19,998 nucleotides of DNA from Candidatus Bathyarchaeota archaeon (GTDB lineage: Archaea > Thermoproteota > Bathyarchaeia > 40CM-2-53-6 > RBG-13-38-9): the NCBI GenBank assembly GCA_018396565.1, contig JAGTQO010000019.1:1490-21487 (forward strand), read 5' to 3'. The notes beneath the pieces were generated by a model, which saw nothing but the letters and a program-made list of their open reading frames with translations, was not told the DNA's origin and ran no database searches. This document shows, piece by piece, positions 5,648 to 13,483 of this stretch. Numbering within the stretch: position 1 is the stretch's first letter; every line of letters starts with the position of its first letter. The translations under genes and the position numbers were made by a program.

Positions 5648-6772
5648 TTGTCATCATCCCATGGAATGAACCATTTGCTGCAGCTGGTCCTCCCAACAAT
5701 CCTCCCGTCCTTAATCTCAGAATATCAAATATCATATTATACGGCTGGGCTGCTTGTCGCATCCTTCATCCTACCATATTCTCTAGCCCAGATTCCTTTC
5801 GGCTACCTCTCAGATCGTAAGGGGCACAAGAACATAATGGTGGCTGGACTAGTGATTTACTCTGCAGGGACACTTCTATGTGGACTCTCGCAGAACATAC
5901 TTCAACTCGGCGTCGGCCAGTTCATTTCCGGTGTTGGAGGCGCATCCTACCATCCGATAGGCATCCCCCTCATATTCCTTGTCGTTGAGAGAAGGAAGCT
6001 CGGCGAGTCGATGGGCTTCCATCAGACAGGGGGAGCAGTAGGATCATTCGTTGCGCCAATCGTATCAGCCTACGTAGCTGTAACATTCAACTGGAGGTAC
6101 AGCTTCATCCTATTCTCACTCATAGGTCTAATGATCGCTCTACTCATATGGTTAGGAGTAGAGGAGCCTAAGATAGAGCGTAAAGGGTCCTCAGGCGCCG
6201 AACTTAAAAGAACCCTTCTCAACCGTAACACTTTACGGTTGATGATTATCATATTCTGTTTCGGATTGGTTCAGGTTGTAGCCTTCAGAGGTCTGAATCC
6301 TTTCCTCACAACATATTTGATGAAGAAGTATGGTTTAGAATTAGGTTATGGTGCACAGCTACTCTCTCTCCTACAGATTATGGGGATATTTGGAAGCCCG
6401 GTATTCGGTAGGCTCTCCGACATCACTGGAAGAAGAGTAATGCTTGTCCTCCTTCTTCTAGGCCAAGCATTACTGATGTATCTGATTACTTTCGCCTCAA
6501 CTAGCCTCCTGATCATACTGCTCGGGGCCATGGGTCTTGTGGTCTTCGGATGCCTTGCCGTGACAGACACATGGGTTACAGAGATCAGTGAGCGGAGTGT
6601 GATGGGCACCCTGGTTGGGGTTGCGATGACAGCCAGCTTCCTTTCAGGGGCAATAGTGAACCCTATAGTCGGGTATCTTGCGGATAATTTGAGTTTCGAC
6701 TCTGCATTCCAGCTCTTATCGATGATTAATCTTCTAGGCATCCCCATCCTAAGATTTGCTGAGTATAAGTGA
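5648..6772 (+). CDS. Major facilitator superfamily transporter
   Basis: The 374 residues show about twelve hydrophobic segments. The MFS signature loop GYLSDRKGHKN lies after helix 2, and a matching GRLSDITGRR after helix 8. The protein resembles the fosmidomycin-resistance-like/efflux branch, but the substrate cannot be told. The frame stays open to 5591. The upstream codons (RTGSLPLILLSS from 5621) extend helix 1 into the shape expected for this family, where the HGMNHL motif is normally preceded by 12-20 residues. The usable standard starts, TTG 5648 and ATG 5666, would cut helix 1 short. The true N-terminus is therefore probably upstream, through ATT 5618 or through a one-base frameshift joining ATG 5602. 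The gene converges with the permease gene, 20 bases apart. Confidence 0.88.
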   Translation: MSSSHGMNHLLQLVLPTILPSLISEYQISYYTAGLLVASFILPYSLAQIPFGYLSDRKGHKNIMVAGLVIYSAGTLLCGLSQNILQLGVGQFISGVGGASYHPIGIPLIFLVVERRKLGESMGFHQTGGAVGSFVAPIVSAYVAVTFNWRYSFILFSLIGLMIALLIWLGVEEPKIERKGSSGAELKRTLLNRNTLRLMIIIFCFGLVQVVAFRGLNPFLTTYLMKKYGLELGYGAQLLSLLQIMGIFGSPVFGRLSDITGRRVMLVLLLLGQALLMYLITFASTSLLIILLGAMGLVVFGCLAVTDTWVTEISERSVMGTLVGVAMTASFLSGAIVNPIVGYLADNLSFDSAFQLLSMINLLGIPILRFAEYK

Positions 6773-6792
6773 TGTGAATCATCCTGTATCGT

Positions 6793-8055
6793 TCATTTAT
6801 CTCCAGACTCCAGATATGATTTCCTCAACATATGGTGTAGGATCCCACATAATAGGAATACAATGCTCATTACTAATGTGCTGGGTTGAATGGAGCATAG
6901 GAGAATCGTCGATGTTGCCAGCCCAATAGCAGGTAACAGTCTTGGGTATCGCCTAACTTTTGAATCAAGCTTCAAAGCTGAGAGGTTTGCCAAACTATAG
7001 TTGAACAATAGTCCGAACGTGCTGACGGCCACAATGTCCCTGAGATCTAGGAGTAGGATGAGTGCAGCCATGACTGAACCAGCCATCAGGACCGATATGT
7101 AGGGTGTTTTAACCCTCGGATGTATCTTACCAAGGAATAGTGGAAGGTCGCCTCTGATGGACATGGCGTAAGCCATACGTGATACTCCCAGGATTGATGT
7201 TAACAGAACACTGGCCGTGGCTAGCATTCCTCCTATGGATACAATGCTCAACAGTAATGGGTTTCCAGCGGCGCTCATGGCTTCTGCGAGTGGGGAGTTT
7301 GATCTGCCCAGTCTCTCGGCTCCAATAAGGCCCACGGCGACTCCTCCAACCAATATGTAGATAATAGCTGAAGCCACCAATGCGATCAGTATGGCTCGTG
7401 GAACGGTCTTCTCAGCATCCTTCACTTCCTCAGCGATGACGGCGACCCTCGCAAATCCTCCATATGCAAAGAAAATATAGAAGGTTCCAGGGAGGATACC
7501 GGACAGATATTCTCCTTGGATCTTGAAAAACTCATAGTTTAGATGCGGAAGGCCTGCAATTATGAATATTCCGAGAACGACTATTTTCGAAATGACCAAT
7601 GCATTGTTAAACTTCGCCGACTCATGAACCCCTACACAGTTCAGGGTCGTAAAGAGTATGGACAATATTACAGCGACCAACTTAGAGTCTAGAGTTGGGG
7701 CTAGTGCTGTGAGGTAATAGCCGAATCCTAGAGATACAGTTGCTCCAGCGAATATGTTCGAGACGATCCACATCCATCCTGCCGAATACCCTACGATGGG
7801 AGATACAAGCCTGTAGGAAAACTCGTAGACGCTCCCTTCAGCTGGAAGCCAAGCGGTCAACTCTGCAAAGCTCATGGCTGTCACTAGTGAGATAATTGCC
7901 GCTATCAATATTGACAGTATGAGGGCTGGACCCGCCAGTCCAGCTGCTATGCCGGTCACAACGAATATTCCGCCGCCTATGATAGCCCCCAGACCTATCG
8001 AGATAGCGTCGAATAAACTGAGTGTGGGCTCGAGGCGGCCCTCGCCCCTACCCAT
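6793..8055 (-). CDS. APC-superfamily amino acid permease
   Basis: This 420-residue protein has about twelve membrane segments and the APC helix-1 signature GAIIGGGIFVVTG (residues 23-35), the unwound segment that binds substrate amino and carboxyl groups. FAELTAWLPAEGSVYEF (68-84) after helix 2 is also typical, as is an APC-like EEVKDAEKTVPRAI segment near 208-221. It would import or exchange amino acids or amines across the cytoplasmic membrane; specificity is not readable. The start ATG at 8055 has no clear ribosome binding site. It is the third gene downstream of malate dehydrogenase (gap 77 bases), but a hairpin between the two may separate transcription. It converges with the MFS gene. 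Confidence 0.92.
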   Translation of the reverse strand: MGRGEGRLEPTLSLFDAISIGLGAIIGGGIFVVTGIAAGLAGPALILSILIAAIISLVTAMSFAELTAWLPAEGSVYEFSYRLVSPIVGYSAGWMWIVSNIFAGATVSLGFGYYLTALAPTLDSKLVAVILSILFTTLNCVGVHESAKFNNALVISKIVVLGIFIIAGLPHLNYEFFKIQGEYLSGILPGTFYIFFAYGGFARVAVIAEEVKDAEKTVPRAILIALVASAIIYILVGGVAVGLIGAERLGRSNSPLAEAMSAAGNPLLLSIVSIGGMLATASVLLTSILGVSRMAYAMSIRGDLPLFLGKIHPRVKTPYISVLMAGSVMAALILLLDLRDIVAVSTFGLLFNYSLANLSALKLDSKVRRYPRLLPAIGLATSTILLCSIQPSTLVMSIVFLLCGILHHMLRKSYLESGDK

Positions 8056-8114
8056 GGTAAATCAGCATACCATAATTTCTTTTATTGATTTTGGCCTCGT
8101 AAGGTGTAGGATTG

Positions 8115-8128
8115 GTCGGCTATCCGAC
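8115..8128 (-). terminator. Hairpin after malate dehydrogenase
   Basis: GTCGG (8115-8119) and CCGAC (8124-8128) form a perfect five-base-pair stem with a four-base loop, starting five bases after the malate dehydrogenase stop codon on the minus strand. No strong U-tract follows directly, so it may be a partial terminator or an mRNA-end structure separating mdh from the permease gene. Confidence 0.35.
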
Positions 8129-8132
8129 AAAT

Positions 8133-9047
8133 TTAGACTTGCTGTATCTGTGATATCACTGACTGTATCGACGATGCGGCTTCGACTAGTCTCCTCTTCA
8201 TATCGCTGTCAAGTTCAAGTTCAACTATCTTCTCCACGCCTTTTCTTCCTAAGACTACTGGGAGGCCTATCGATACATCTTTCAAACCGTACTCTCCCTC
8301 AGGAATCACTGAAGCAACGGTCAGCCTGTTCCTCCCCTTCACTATGCTCTCAACCATCATCGAGACTGCAGACGCAGGCGCATGGACCGTAGCTCCTTTC
8401 AACTTGATGACATCCATGGCGCTGAACCTGGTTCTCTCAATTACCTCACCCAACCTCTCTGGCTTGAGAAGCTTCTTTACGGGTATACCTGAGACTGCCG
8501 TATATTCTGTGAGTGGGATCATCAGGTCTCCATGCTCTCCAATAACCAGGCCCTGAACATCCTCACTTGAAACATTGAGTTCAGATGCTAGGGAGGTGCG
8601 GTATCTCAAGGAGTCGAGTATCCCACCCATCCCTAAAACCCTGCTTCTGGGAAAACCTGACTTTCTGTATGCTATGTAGGTCATGGCGTCCACAGGATTC
8701 GTAACCATCAATATAACACTCTCAGGAGCATAACGAGCTATCTCCTGAGCTACTGAGGAGACTATTCTAGCGTTCCCTTGCGCAAGGTCCCGCCTTGAAG
8801 TATCTGGCTTCCTAGGGTAACCAGCTGTTACAATGACAATTTCAGACCCAGCTATATCCTCAAACCTTGTCGTACCTTTAACGACTCTGTCGAACCCAAA
8901 CGACGGTGAGGCATGTCTCATATCAAGCGCCTCACCCTCAGCCAAACCTCCCTGAACATCGACGAGCGTCACATCCGCAATATTCATACGGATCATATTT
9001 AATGCGCAGGCGCTGCCGACCTTACCTGCACCTATAATCGATATCAA
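8133..9047 (-). CDS. mdh: Malate dehydrogenase, NAD-dependent, LDH/MDH family
   Basis: The 304-residue enzyme interconverts malate and oxaloacetate. Visible features: dinucleotide loop GAGKVG (6-11); Asp30 at the end of strand 2, favouring NAD over NADP; the active-site loop RKPDTSRRDL with Arg79 and Arg85; Asn117 in VTNPVD; Arg148; and catalytic His172 in GEHGD. Arg at the specificity position (79) points to malate rather than lactate, where Gln is usual. The start must be the TTG at 9047, because the nucleotide-binding strand begins at once (MISIIGAG). That TTG overlaps the stop of the preceding small membrane protein as TTGA, with GGTGGTGAG upstream, so translation is probably coupled. It acts in the cytoplasm in the citrate-cycle segment or in redox balance. 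Confidence 0.95.
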   Translation of the reverse strand: MISIIGAGKVGSACALNMIRMNIADVTLVDVQGGLAEGEALDMRHASPSFGFDRVVKGTTRFEDIAGSEIVIVTAGYPRKPDTSRRDLAQGNARIVSSVAQEIARYAPESVILMVTNPVDAMTYIAYRKSGFPRSRVLGMGGILDSLRYRTSLASELNVSSEDVQGLVIGEHGDLMIPLTEYTAVSGIPVKKLLKPERLGEVIERTRFSAMDVIKLKGATVHAPASAVSMMVESIVKGRNRLTVASVIPEGEYGLKDVSIGLPVVLGRKGVEKIVELELDSDMKRRLVEAASSIQSVISQIQQV

Positions 9048-9334
9048 CTCTCACCACCAAGAATCTTCATCACTGACTTAAACCATCTCCAATGTAGCAA
9101 ACAGTGTAATGCAACTGAACATGCGAAGAGTATGCTTGAGTAATTATGTAAATCTAACCATTCATTACGTGTGATATTCATGAAGATTCTTCCTCTGGAC
9201 CCTGGGCCTCCCCTAAACCCTAAACCATCGCCACTGGGTAGAATCTGCCATAGCACAAGACCTGAAACTAGAGAGATCAAGAATAAGGCAAGTGACAGAA
9301 TATTAACTATCGCATTCAGCTTTGTTCTATTCAT
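9044..9334 (-). CDS. Small two-helix membrane protein, DUF4405-like
   Basis: The start is taken as the ATG at 9334, which follows the very strong binding site GGAGGAGGTG; the frame is open 20 codons further to 9394, but that part lacks such a site. The resulting 96-residue protein has two hydrophobic helices (about 8-28 and 66-82) joined by a Gly/Arg-rich loop. The second helix is flanked by histidines (LHNY, then LHCLLHW). This pattern resembles DUF4405/cytochrome-b-like modules in which His residues may bind heme, but no function is proved. The stop overlaps the mdh start (TTGA), which suggests equal or linked expression of the two proteins. Confidence 0.72.
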   Translation of the reverse strand: MNRTKLNAIVNILSLALFLISLVSGLVLWQILPSGDGLGFRGGPGSRGRIFMNITRNEWLDLHNYSSILFACSVALHCLLHWRWFKSVMKILGGES

Positions 9335-9365
9335 GTGTACACCTCCTCCGGCCTGAGTGAGATCA

Positions 9366-9380
9366 CATATTTTAAATTTT
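9366..9380 (-). promoter_or_regulatory. Probable promoter of the small membrane protein-mdh unit
   Basis: On the minus strand this reads AAAATTTAAAATATG, an AT-rich TATA-like block about 38 bases before the chosen ATG at 9334. The transcript would begin near 9347 and include the GGAGGAGGTG binding site. This spacing supports the shorter start of the first gene. Confidence 0.45.
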
Positions 9381-9456
9381 TGAAATAGGTTCAAGAGAAA
9401 CTGTCTATGAGCTGTTAAGGAAATCGGCTGGTATTATGTGGTTGGTCGACTCATAA

Positions 9457-9975
9457 ATGGAGAGTCATCAAACTGAAAGTTACATAGTGGTAGAATATGT
9501 TAGGCCACCGGACAAAATTTCAATCTATAACAACAAGCTGCTTTACCTGGATGGGAGAGTAATAGTCTCTGAGGGGGTTGCGCATCCTAAGAGACCTATC
9601 ATGGTTAAGGATGAGGTTATTCTAGATGACGGTTACCGTGTCATCTGGTTCATCTTCAAAGGCGAATCTTATGATGTTGGAAAAGTTTACGATTTCAAAG
9701 GGGCCTTGAAGGGATATTACTGCGACATCATAAAACCCCCTAAAATAGTCGGCCCAAATACTTTGAGAATAGTAGATCTGTTTCTTGACCTTTGGATATC
9801 GACCAGCCTAGACACCGCTATTCTGGATGAGGAGGAGTTTGAAGAGGCCTTAGAGAAGGGTTGGATTGACGATGAGACATCTGCAGACGCAAGGCGCAAG
9901 CTAGATATGTTGATCAATCTTGTTCGTAGAGGATGCTTCCCTCCAAGATTCGTAACTGAATTCAATAGGTGTTAA
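9457..9975 (+). CDS. DUF402-domain protein
   Basis: The 172-residue protein matches the DUF402 pattern. Hydrophobic strands (RVIWFIF, 61-67) lead to the DVGKVYDFKGALKGYYCDI region (73-91), then the acidic DLFLDLW (107-113) and LDEEEFEEAL (123-132). These acidic residues bind divalent metal in characterised members, which act as nucleotide phosphohydrolases (NTDP type) or appear at the C-terminus of the archaeal FAU-1 RNA-binding/RNase protein. Here the domain stands alone, without the S1-like part of FAU-1. Biochemical activity cannot be assigned from sequence. Start ATG 9457 has no good ribosome binding site and may be near-leaderless. It is an isolated gene, divergent from the membrane protein-mdh unit. 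Confidence 0.8.
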   Translation: MESHQTESYIVVEYVRPPDKISIYNNKLLYLDGRVIVSEGVAHPKRPIMVKDEVILDDGYRVIWFIFKGESYDVGKVYDFKGALKGYYCDIIKPPKIVGPNTLRIVDLFLDLWISTSLDTAILDEEEFEEALEKGWIDDETSADARRKLDMLINLVRRGCFPPRFVTEFNRC

Positions 9976-10038
9976 CGATAAATCATTTTTAATGAACTTT
10001 TGGCATCTTCATGTTTATTGGAGGTGCTTTGGCTCTAA

Positions 10039-10413
10039 TCATAGTATGCCTTTCATAACTCCTATTCCAGATATGAATGCTAAGCCGAGGAATGCTAAGA
10101 TCAATGCAACTATTCCCAGAACAATTATCGCTACTACGGCAATTATTATTGCGGTCCCCCAGCCTGCGTCGAAGAAGTGTTTTATCAATGCAAGCCAAAG
10201 TATCAAGGTCGCTATGAAACCCAGAATTCCATGGACGTATGCTCCGACGAATGAGTTGATTATTGTTCCGAGGGCAACTATCCATAGGGCATCGGAGAAT
10301 CTTGCCCTCCTTCCTCCGACAATCGCCCTGCCCACGACCCATAGAATAGGGGAGAGAATTATTACGCTGACAACAACCTGTATCAACAACTTGGTAAGGT
10401 TCTGAAACACCAT
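10039..10413 (-). CDS. Small archaeal integral membrane protein, function unknown
   Basis: This 124-residue, very hydrophobic protein has about four membrane segments (roughly 8-30, 42-60, 62-78 and 87-118). Short polar connections include GRAIVGGRRARFSD (28-41) and HFFDAGWG (79-86). Two other long frames cover the same DNA. This one is preferred because it has a membrane-protein composition, a binding site GAGGT seven bases before ATG 10413, and a TATA box TTATAAA-like block at 10450-10456. I do not recognise a named family. It converges with the DUF402 gene; the 63 bases between them carry a T5 run (9988-9992) on the + strand. Confidence 0.72.
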   Translation of the reverse strand: MVFQNLTKLLIQVVVSVIILSPILWVVGRAIVGGRRARFSDALWIVALGTIINSFVGAYVHGILGFIATLILWLALIKHFFDAGWGTAIIIAVVAIIVLGIVALILAFLGLAFISGIGVMKGIL

Positions 10414-10449
10414 AATTCAAACCTCAAATACTATACCGTGTAAAAGACC

Positions 10450-10456
10450 TTATAAA
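10450..10456 (-). promoter_or_regulatory. TATA box of the small membrane protein gene
   Basis: On the minus strand the sequence reads CGATTTATAAGG across this position, 37-43 bases before the ATG at 10413. This leaves a leader of about 10-12 bases that holds GAGGT. The motif is good and the spacing normal. Confidence 0.5.
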
Positions 10457-10504
10457 TCGGTTTCCATGCAGTTTCAACATGAAGTTTCTAAATTATTCGT
10501 TACG

Positions 10505-11038
10505 TTACCACTGATCGTAATGTACTATTTCAGTTGAAGATTTCCTGTCAGAGACGATTCCTTTAGACTCTGCAGGGTAGCCTAACGGGGTTAGAGCGAC
10601 CACTCTTATCTCCGGCGGGATCTTCAACACCTTCTTCACATTCTCCTCGTTGAAGGCCCCTATCCAACATGTCCCCAACCCTTCATCAGTCGCGGTCAGC
10701 ACTATATTCTGCATAGCTATCGCAGCGTCAACCTTCCAATACTCCTCCCCATCGCTCCTTCTCCATGCGGCTTCGGGTTCAGCGCAGATCACTATGATGA
10801 CTGGGGCCTTCAATACTTGGCTTGTGCTTCTGACGGACCAGTCACTCTCATGTGCGAGCCTGAGAGCCTCCCTCACCGTAGGATCAGTTACGACTATGAA
10901 GTGCCATGGTTGCCTGTTTGCGGCTGATGGGGCCAGCCTACCTGCCTCCAAGATCTTTTCCAGCTTCTCCTTCTCAACAGAGTCGGGCTTATACTTTCTG
11001 ATGCTTCTTCTGGTTTTGATCGCTTCGAAGACATTCAT
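10505..11038 (-). CDS. Nitroreductase-family flavoprotein
   Basis: The 177-residue protein belongs to the FMN-dependent nitroreductase fold. It has the N-terminal RRSIRKYKP segment (10-18; Arg residues contact the FMN phosphate), LAPSAANRQPWHF near 35-47, and GLGTCWIGAF near 120-129. It would reduce a substrate with NAD(P)H in the cytoplasm; family members act on nitro compounds, quinones or flavins, and specificity is not predictable. A TTG at 11041 gives one more residue, but the ATG at 11038 has better spacing (seven bases) from GAGGG. An AT-rich TATA-like block (about 11074-11082) suggests it is transcribed separately from the purP genes upstream. Confidence 0.9.
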   Translation of the reverse strand: MNVFEAIKTRRSIRKYKPDSVEKEKLEKILEAGRLAPSAANRQPWHFIVVTDPTVREALRLAHESDWSVRSTSQVLKAPVIIVICAEPEAAWRRSDGEEYWKVDAAIAMQNIVLTATDEGLGTCWIGAFNEENVKKVLKIPPEIRVVALTPLGYPAESKGIVSDRKSSTEIVHYDQW

Positions 11039-11120
11039 CAACCATCCCTCATAGGAAATTGAATAGTGTAAGTCATATATTCTGTTTTGAAGGTTTATAT
11101 TCTTAAGTCTGAAGTGATTC

Positions 11121-12230
11121 TCAACTAACTAAGTATTGGAGCTTATTTTTGCTTATCCCTTCTCTGATCTCGTAAGCTATCCTCCTACCTGTGGACATGG
11201 GTTTAGGGTATAAGTAGCATGAGTAGGGTGAACCTTCAGGGTAGAGATTTGTTCCAGCAACTATCCTCGCAGATACTTCGAATGTCACGAATTCAAGCTC
11301 GTCTGTGCATATGGTCTCTATGCAGAATGGTCCAACTATGCCTGGTGGGAAGAGTTTGACAGAGGCATCAACAATCCTTCGACCTAGATCAAGAATCTTC
11401 GGTAGAAGGGACTCCCTCAGGACTACTGGAATATTTCCTGTTATGACATACGACTGCTCCACCCCAGCCTCCTCAAATCTAGGGATCCTATATAGATCGT
11501 CGACGTTGCTCTCAACTCTTCTGTCTATCCCGAGGAGTTCGACACGCCCCTCACCAGCCTTAACCTCTCCCCTGAATATTGGCGAATAGAAGTATTGTGG
11601 GTAATATCTCACACCGATGACAAGTTCCTGTATAGTGGCTTTATCCACATCTTCATCTGTAATCACTCCTCGCTTCAGGGCCCTCTCAAGTTGCTGTTTA
11701 TAATGTTCCTCTGAGTTCGCAATGAAGAATCCTCTCCCACCTCTTGCCCCATGGAACTTCACTATGCAGGGCCTATCTATATTTGCGGGCTCTGAATATT
11801 CCTTGGGCACCTTGACTCCAGCCTCCTGCAGCCACATCCTCATCTTGCTTCTGTCTCCCTCAAACTCCAGAGATGTTCTGTTCCCATACATAGGTACATG
11901 GAATCTGTTTTTTATATTGTCAGCACCAACATACTCGACGAAGGATCCGTGTGGAATGATGATCGTATTCATTCTTGTAAGCTTCTCTTGGACTCCGCTA
12001 TCTGTCAGGTCGCTGTATCTGTTGACTAAGATATATTCGTTGGGTTTCGCAAGTGGAAAGGCATCGTATACGAATTTCTTTTCTGGTAGGCATATTCCAA
12101 CCGTCCTGAATCCTTCCTGCTTGGCTCCGTAGAATATTTGTAGGGCTGAGTGGGAGCAGATAGTTCCTATACTCACCTTCTCTAGGTCGTAGTGTTGCAA
12201 AATATTATGGATCTCATCTTTCGTTATCAA
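11121..12230 (-). CDS. purP: PurP, formate-dependent AICAR formyltransferase (FAICAR synthetase), intact copy
   Basis: The 369-residue protein is an ATP-grasp enzyme of the archaeal PurP family, which makes FAICAR from AICAR, formate and ATP, the penultimate step of de novo IMP synthesis. Signatures are IGTICSHSAL (21-30) with the GAKQEGFRT segment (35-43), and the glycine-rich nucleotide loop HGARGGRGFF (160-169). C-terminal ATP-grasp elements include LLGIDRRVES near 233-242, the FEVSARIVAGTN metal-binding region near 323-334, and MSTGRRIAYEI near the end. The TTG start at 12230 overlaps the stop of the upstream paralogue as TTGA, so the two are cotranslated. This copy keeps the catalytic loop and is the likely active subunit. 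Confidence 0.92.
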   Translation of the reverse strand: MITKDEIHNILQHYDLEKVSIGTICSHSALQIFYGAKQEGFRTVGICLPEKKFVYDAFPLAKPNEYILVNRYSDLTDSGVQEKLTRMNTIIIPHGSFVEYVGADNIKNRFHVPMYGNRTSLEFEGDRSKMRMWLQEAGVKVPKEYSEPANIDRPCIVKFHGARGGRGFFIANSEEHYKQQLERALKRGVITDEDVDKATIQELVIGVRYYPQYFYSPIFRGEVKAGEGRVELLGIDRRVESNVDDLYRIPRFEEAGVEQSYVITGNIPVVLRESLLPKILDLGRRIVDASVKLFPPGIVGPFCIETICTDELEFVTFEVSARIVAGTNLYPEGSPYSCYLYPKPMSTGRRIAYEIREGISKNKLQYLVS

Positions 12231-13324
12231 GTCACAACTTCACCGATTCTTCCAAGATCCCTGGCTGCCTTGATCTCGAGGGCTATCCTTCTTCCTGTGC
12301 TCATAGGTTCGCCGAAGAACCATTTCGTATATGGACTCGTGGTAGATATTATGGGTGAGCCTGGGACTCTTGGACTGACATCGAATATACATATCTCCAG
12401 GTCTCTCGTTATAGCTCCCTGCAAGGCGAATGGACCAATTATTCCCGGCGGATACTCGTCTCTACATACTTTGATGAATCTCTCACCGATCTCGTAAACC
12501 TTGTCGACGATAGACTCTCTCAAAGTAGCCCCTTCATGGCCTACCTCAATATTCTGAGTGACCATGTCCAACTCTAGCTGCTCTCTCGCAGGGAGTGAAA
12601 GGACCCCGTCAAGATCTGTCTGTATCCTTCTGTCAACTCCTAAGAACTCCAATCTGTCATAGATGGGTGACCAGAAATAGTTGAAGTTGAATCTGGCGCC
12701 TATAACAAATTCTTCGATAGTAGCTTTCTCCAAGTCTTCAGGTGATACTATGCCTTTCCTAACCCTCAAATCAGCTTGGACCCTGAAGTCGTCTGGATTA
12801 GCCGCGTAGAAGAATGCTCTCTCAATCTTTCTAGCCGCCTCAGGGACCTTGACTATGGCTAGGCGATCTATTTCTTCCGGACCCCTAAATTTTTTAGGGG
12901 TTCTTATCCCAGCCTTATCTAGGAGGTACATCTGGCTCCTAGGTGCATCCCTCTCCTCAGACCTTAACATCCCTCTATTGCCAAATATTGGGACGAGAAA
13001 CTTGTTCTCAATATTGTCGTATCCAACATATGTTGAGAATGACCTGTTGGCGATGAATATGACGTTGAGCCCCCTCAACTCCTCCTGCACATCCTCGCGG
13101 GCCATGTCTGAAAACTTGTCCAGAATGATTACCCTATCTATTATCCTCCTGTGTTTCAGGTATGTTTTTTCTCGGCCTCTCTGGCATAAGGTCACCGTTT
13201 CGAAACCTTCATCCTTGGCGCCGTCACATATGTCTAGGGCCGAGTGGCTTCCTATTGTGCCGATCCTCAGACTCCCTAGGTCATATTTTGATAGCACCCT
13301 CGCCACGTCATCTCTTCCTATCAA
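12227..13324 (-). CDS. PurP paralogue with degenerate ATP-grasp loop
   Basis: This 365-residue paralogue aligns end to end with the downstream PurP (IGTIGSHSALDICDGAK at 21-37, FLGVDRR and MSTGRRIALEI towards the C-terminus). The glycine-rich nucleotide loop is replaced by PEAARKIERAFFYA (161-174), which lacks the HGARGGRG glycines. It may have a different reaction, an altered nucleotide mode or a structural role. The frame is open to TTG 13339, but TTG 13324 is chosen: it has GGGAGGG six bases upstream and starts the protein (MIGRDDVARVL) exactly where the partner starts (MITKDEIHNIL). PurP groups of more than one type are known in archaea, so a distinct clade is likely rather than simple decay. 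It is first in the two-gene operon. Confidence 0.86.
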   Translation of the reverse strand: MIGRDDVARVLSKYDLGSLRIGTIGSHSALDICDGAKDEGFETVTLCQRGREKTYLKHRRIIDRVIILDKFSDMAREDVQEELRGLNVIFIANRSFSTYVGYDNIENKFLVPIFGNRGMLRSEERDAPRSQMYLLDKAGIRTPKKFRGPEEIDRLAIVKVPEAARKIERAFFYAANPDDFRVQADLRVRKGIVSPEDLEKATIEEFVIGARFNFNYFWSPIYDRLEFLGVDRRIQTDLDGVLSLPAREQLELDMVTQNIEVGHEGATLRESIVDKVYEIGERFIKVCRDEYPPGIIGPFALQGAITRDLEICIFDVSPRVPGSPIISTTSPYTKWFFGEPMSTGRRIALEIKAARDLGRIGEVVT

Positions 13325-13483
13325 ACCTCTCCCTCCCAACTCTTATTTTGGATATTGACCAAGTCAAATATTGTTTTAGCCTTCCTTCTCTATTATTGAT
13401 GGCGACCATTCAGCGAAATATTAACCTGCAATGCGTGACTAGGCTTAAATAATACTTTCCAAGAAACCGTTTAGAGATATAAT
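13325..13483. promoter_or_regulatory. Divergent promoter region between purP genes and the Ig-like surface protein
   Basis: For the + strand gene, GCTTAAATAATAC (13443-13455) is a good TATA box about 36 bases before ATG 13484, giving a short leader without a binding site. For the minus strand, the AT-rich block around 13362-13376 (ACAATATTTGAC on that strand) is a candidate TATA for the purP pair, followed by the GGGAGGG binding site at 13330-13336. No clear operator is visible. Confidence 0.4.

Noticed and set aside
9989..10420. Minus-strand open frame of 143 codons overlapping the small membrane protein gene
   Set aside because: Its composition (many Asn, Arg, Cys) is that of a shadow frame; the other frame, 10413-10039, has membrane helices, a binding site and a TATA box.
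12063..12074. TCGTATACGA, similar to the palindromes downstream of the tRNA
   Set aside because: It lies inside purP coding sequence and lacks the spacer; likely chance.
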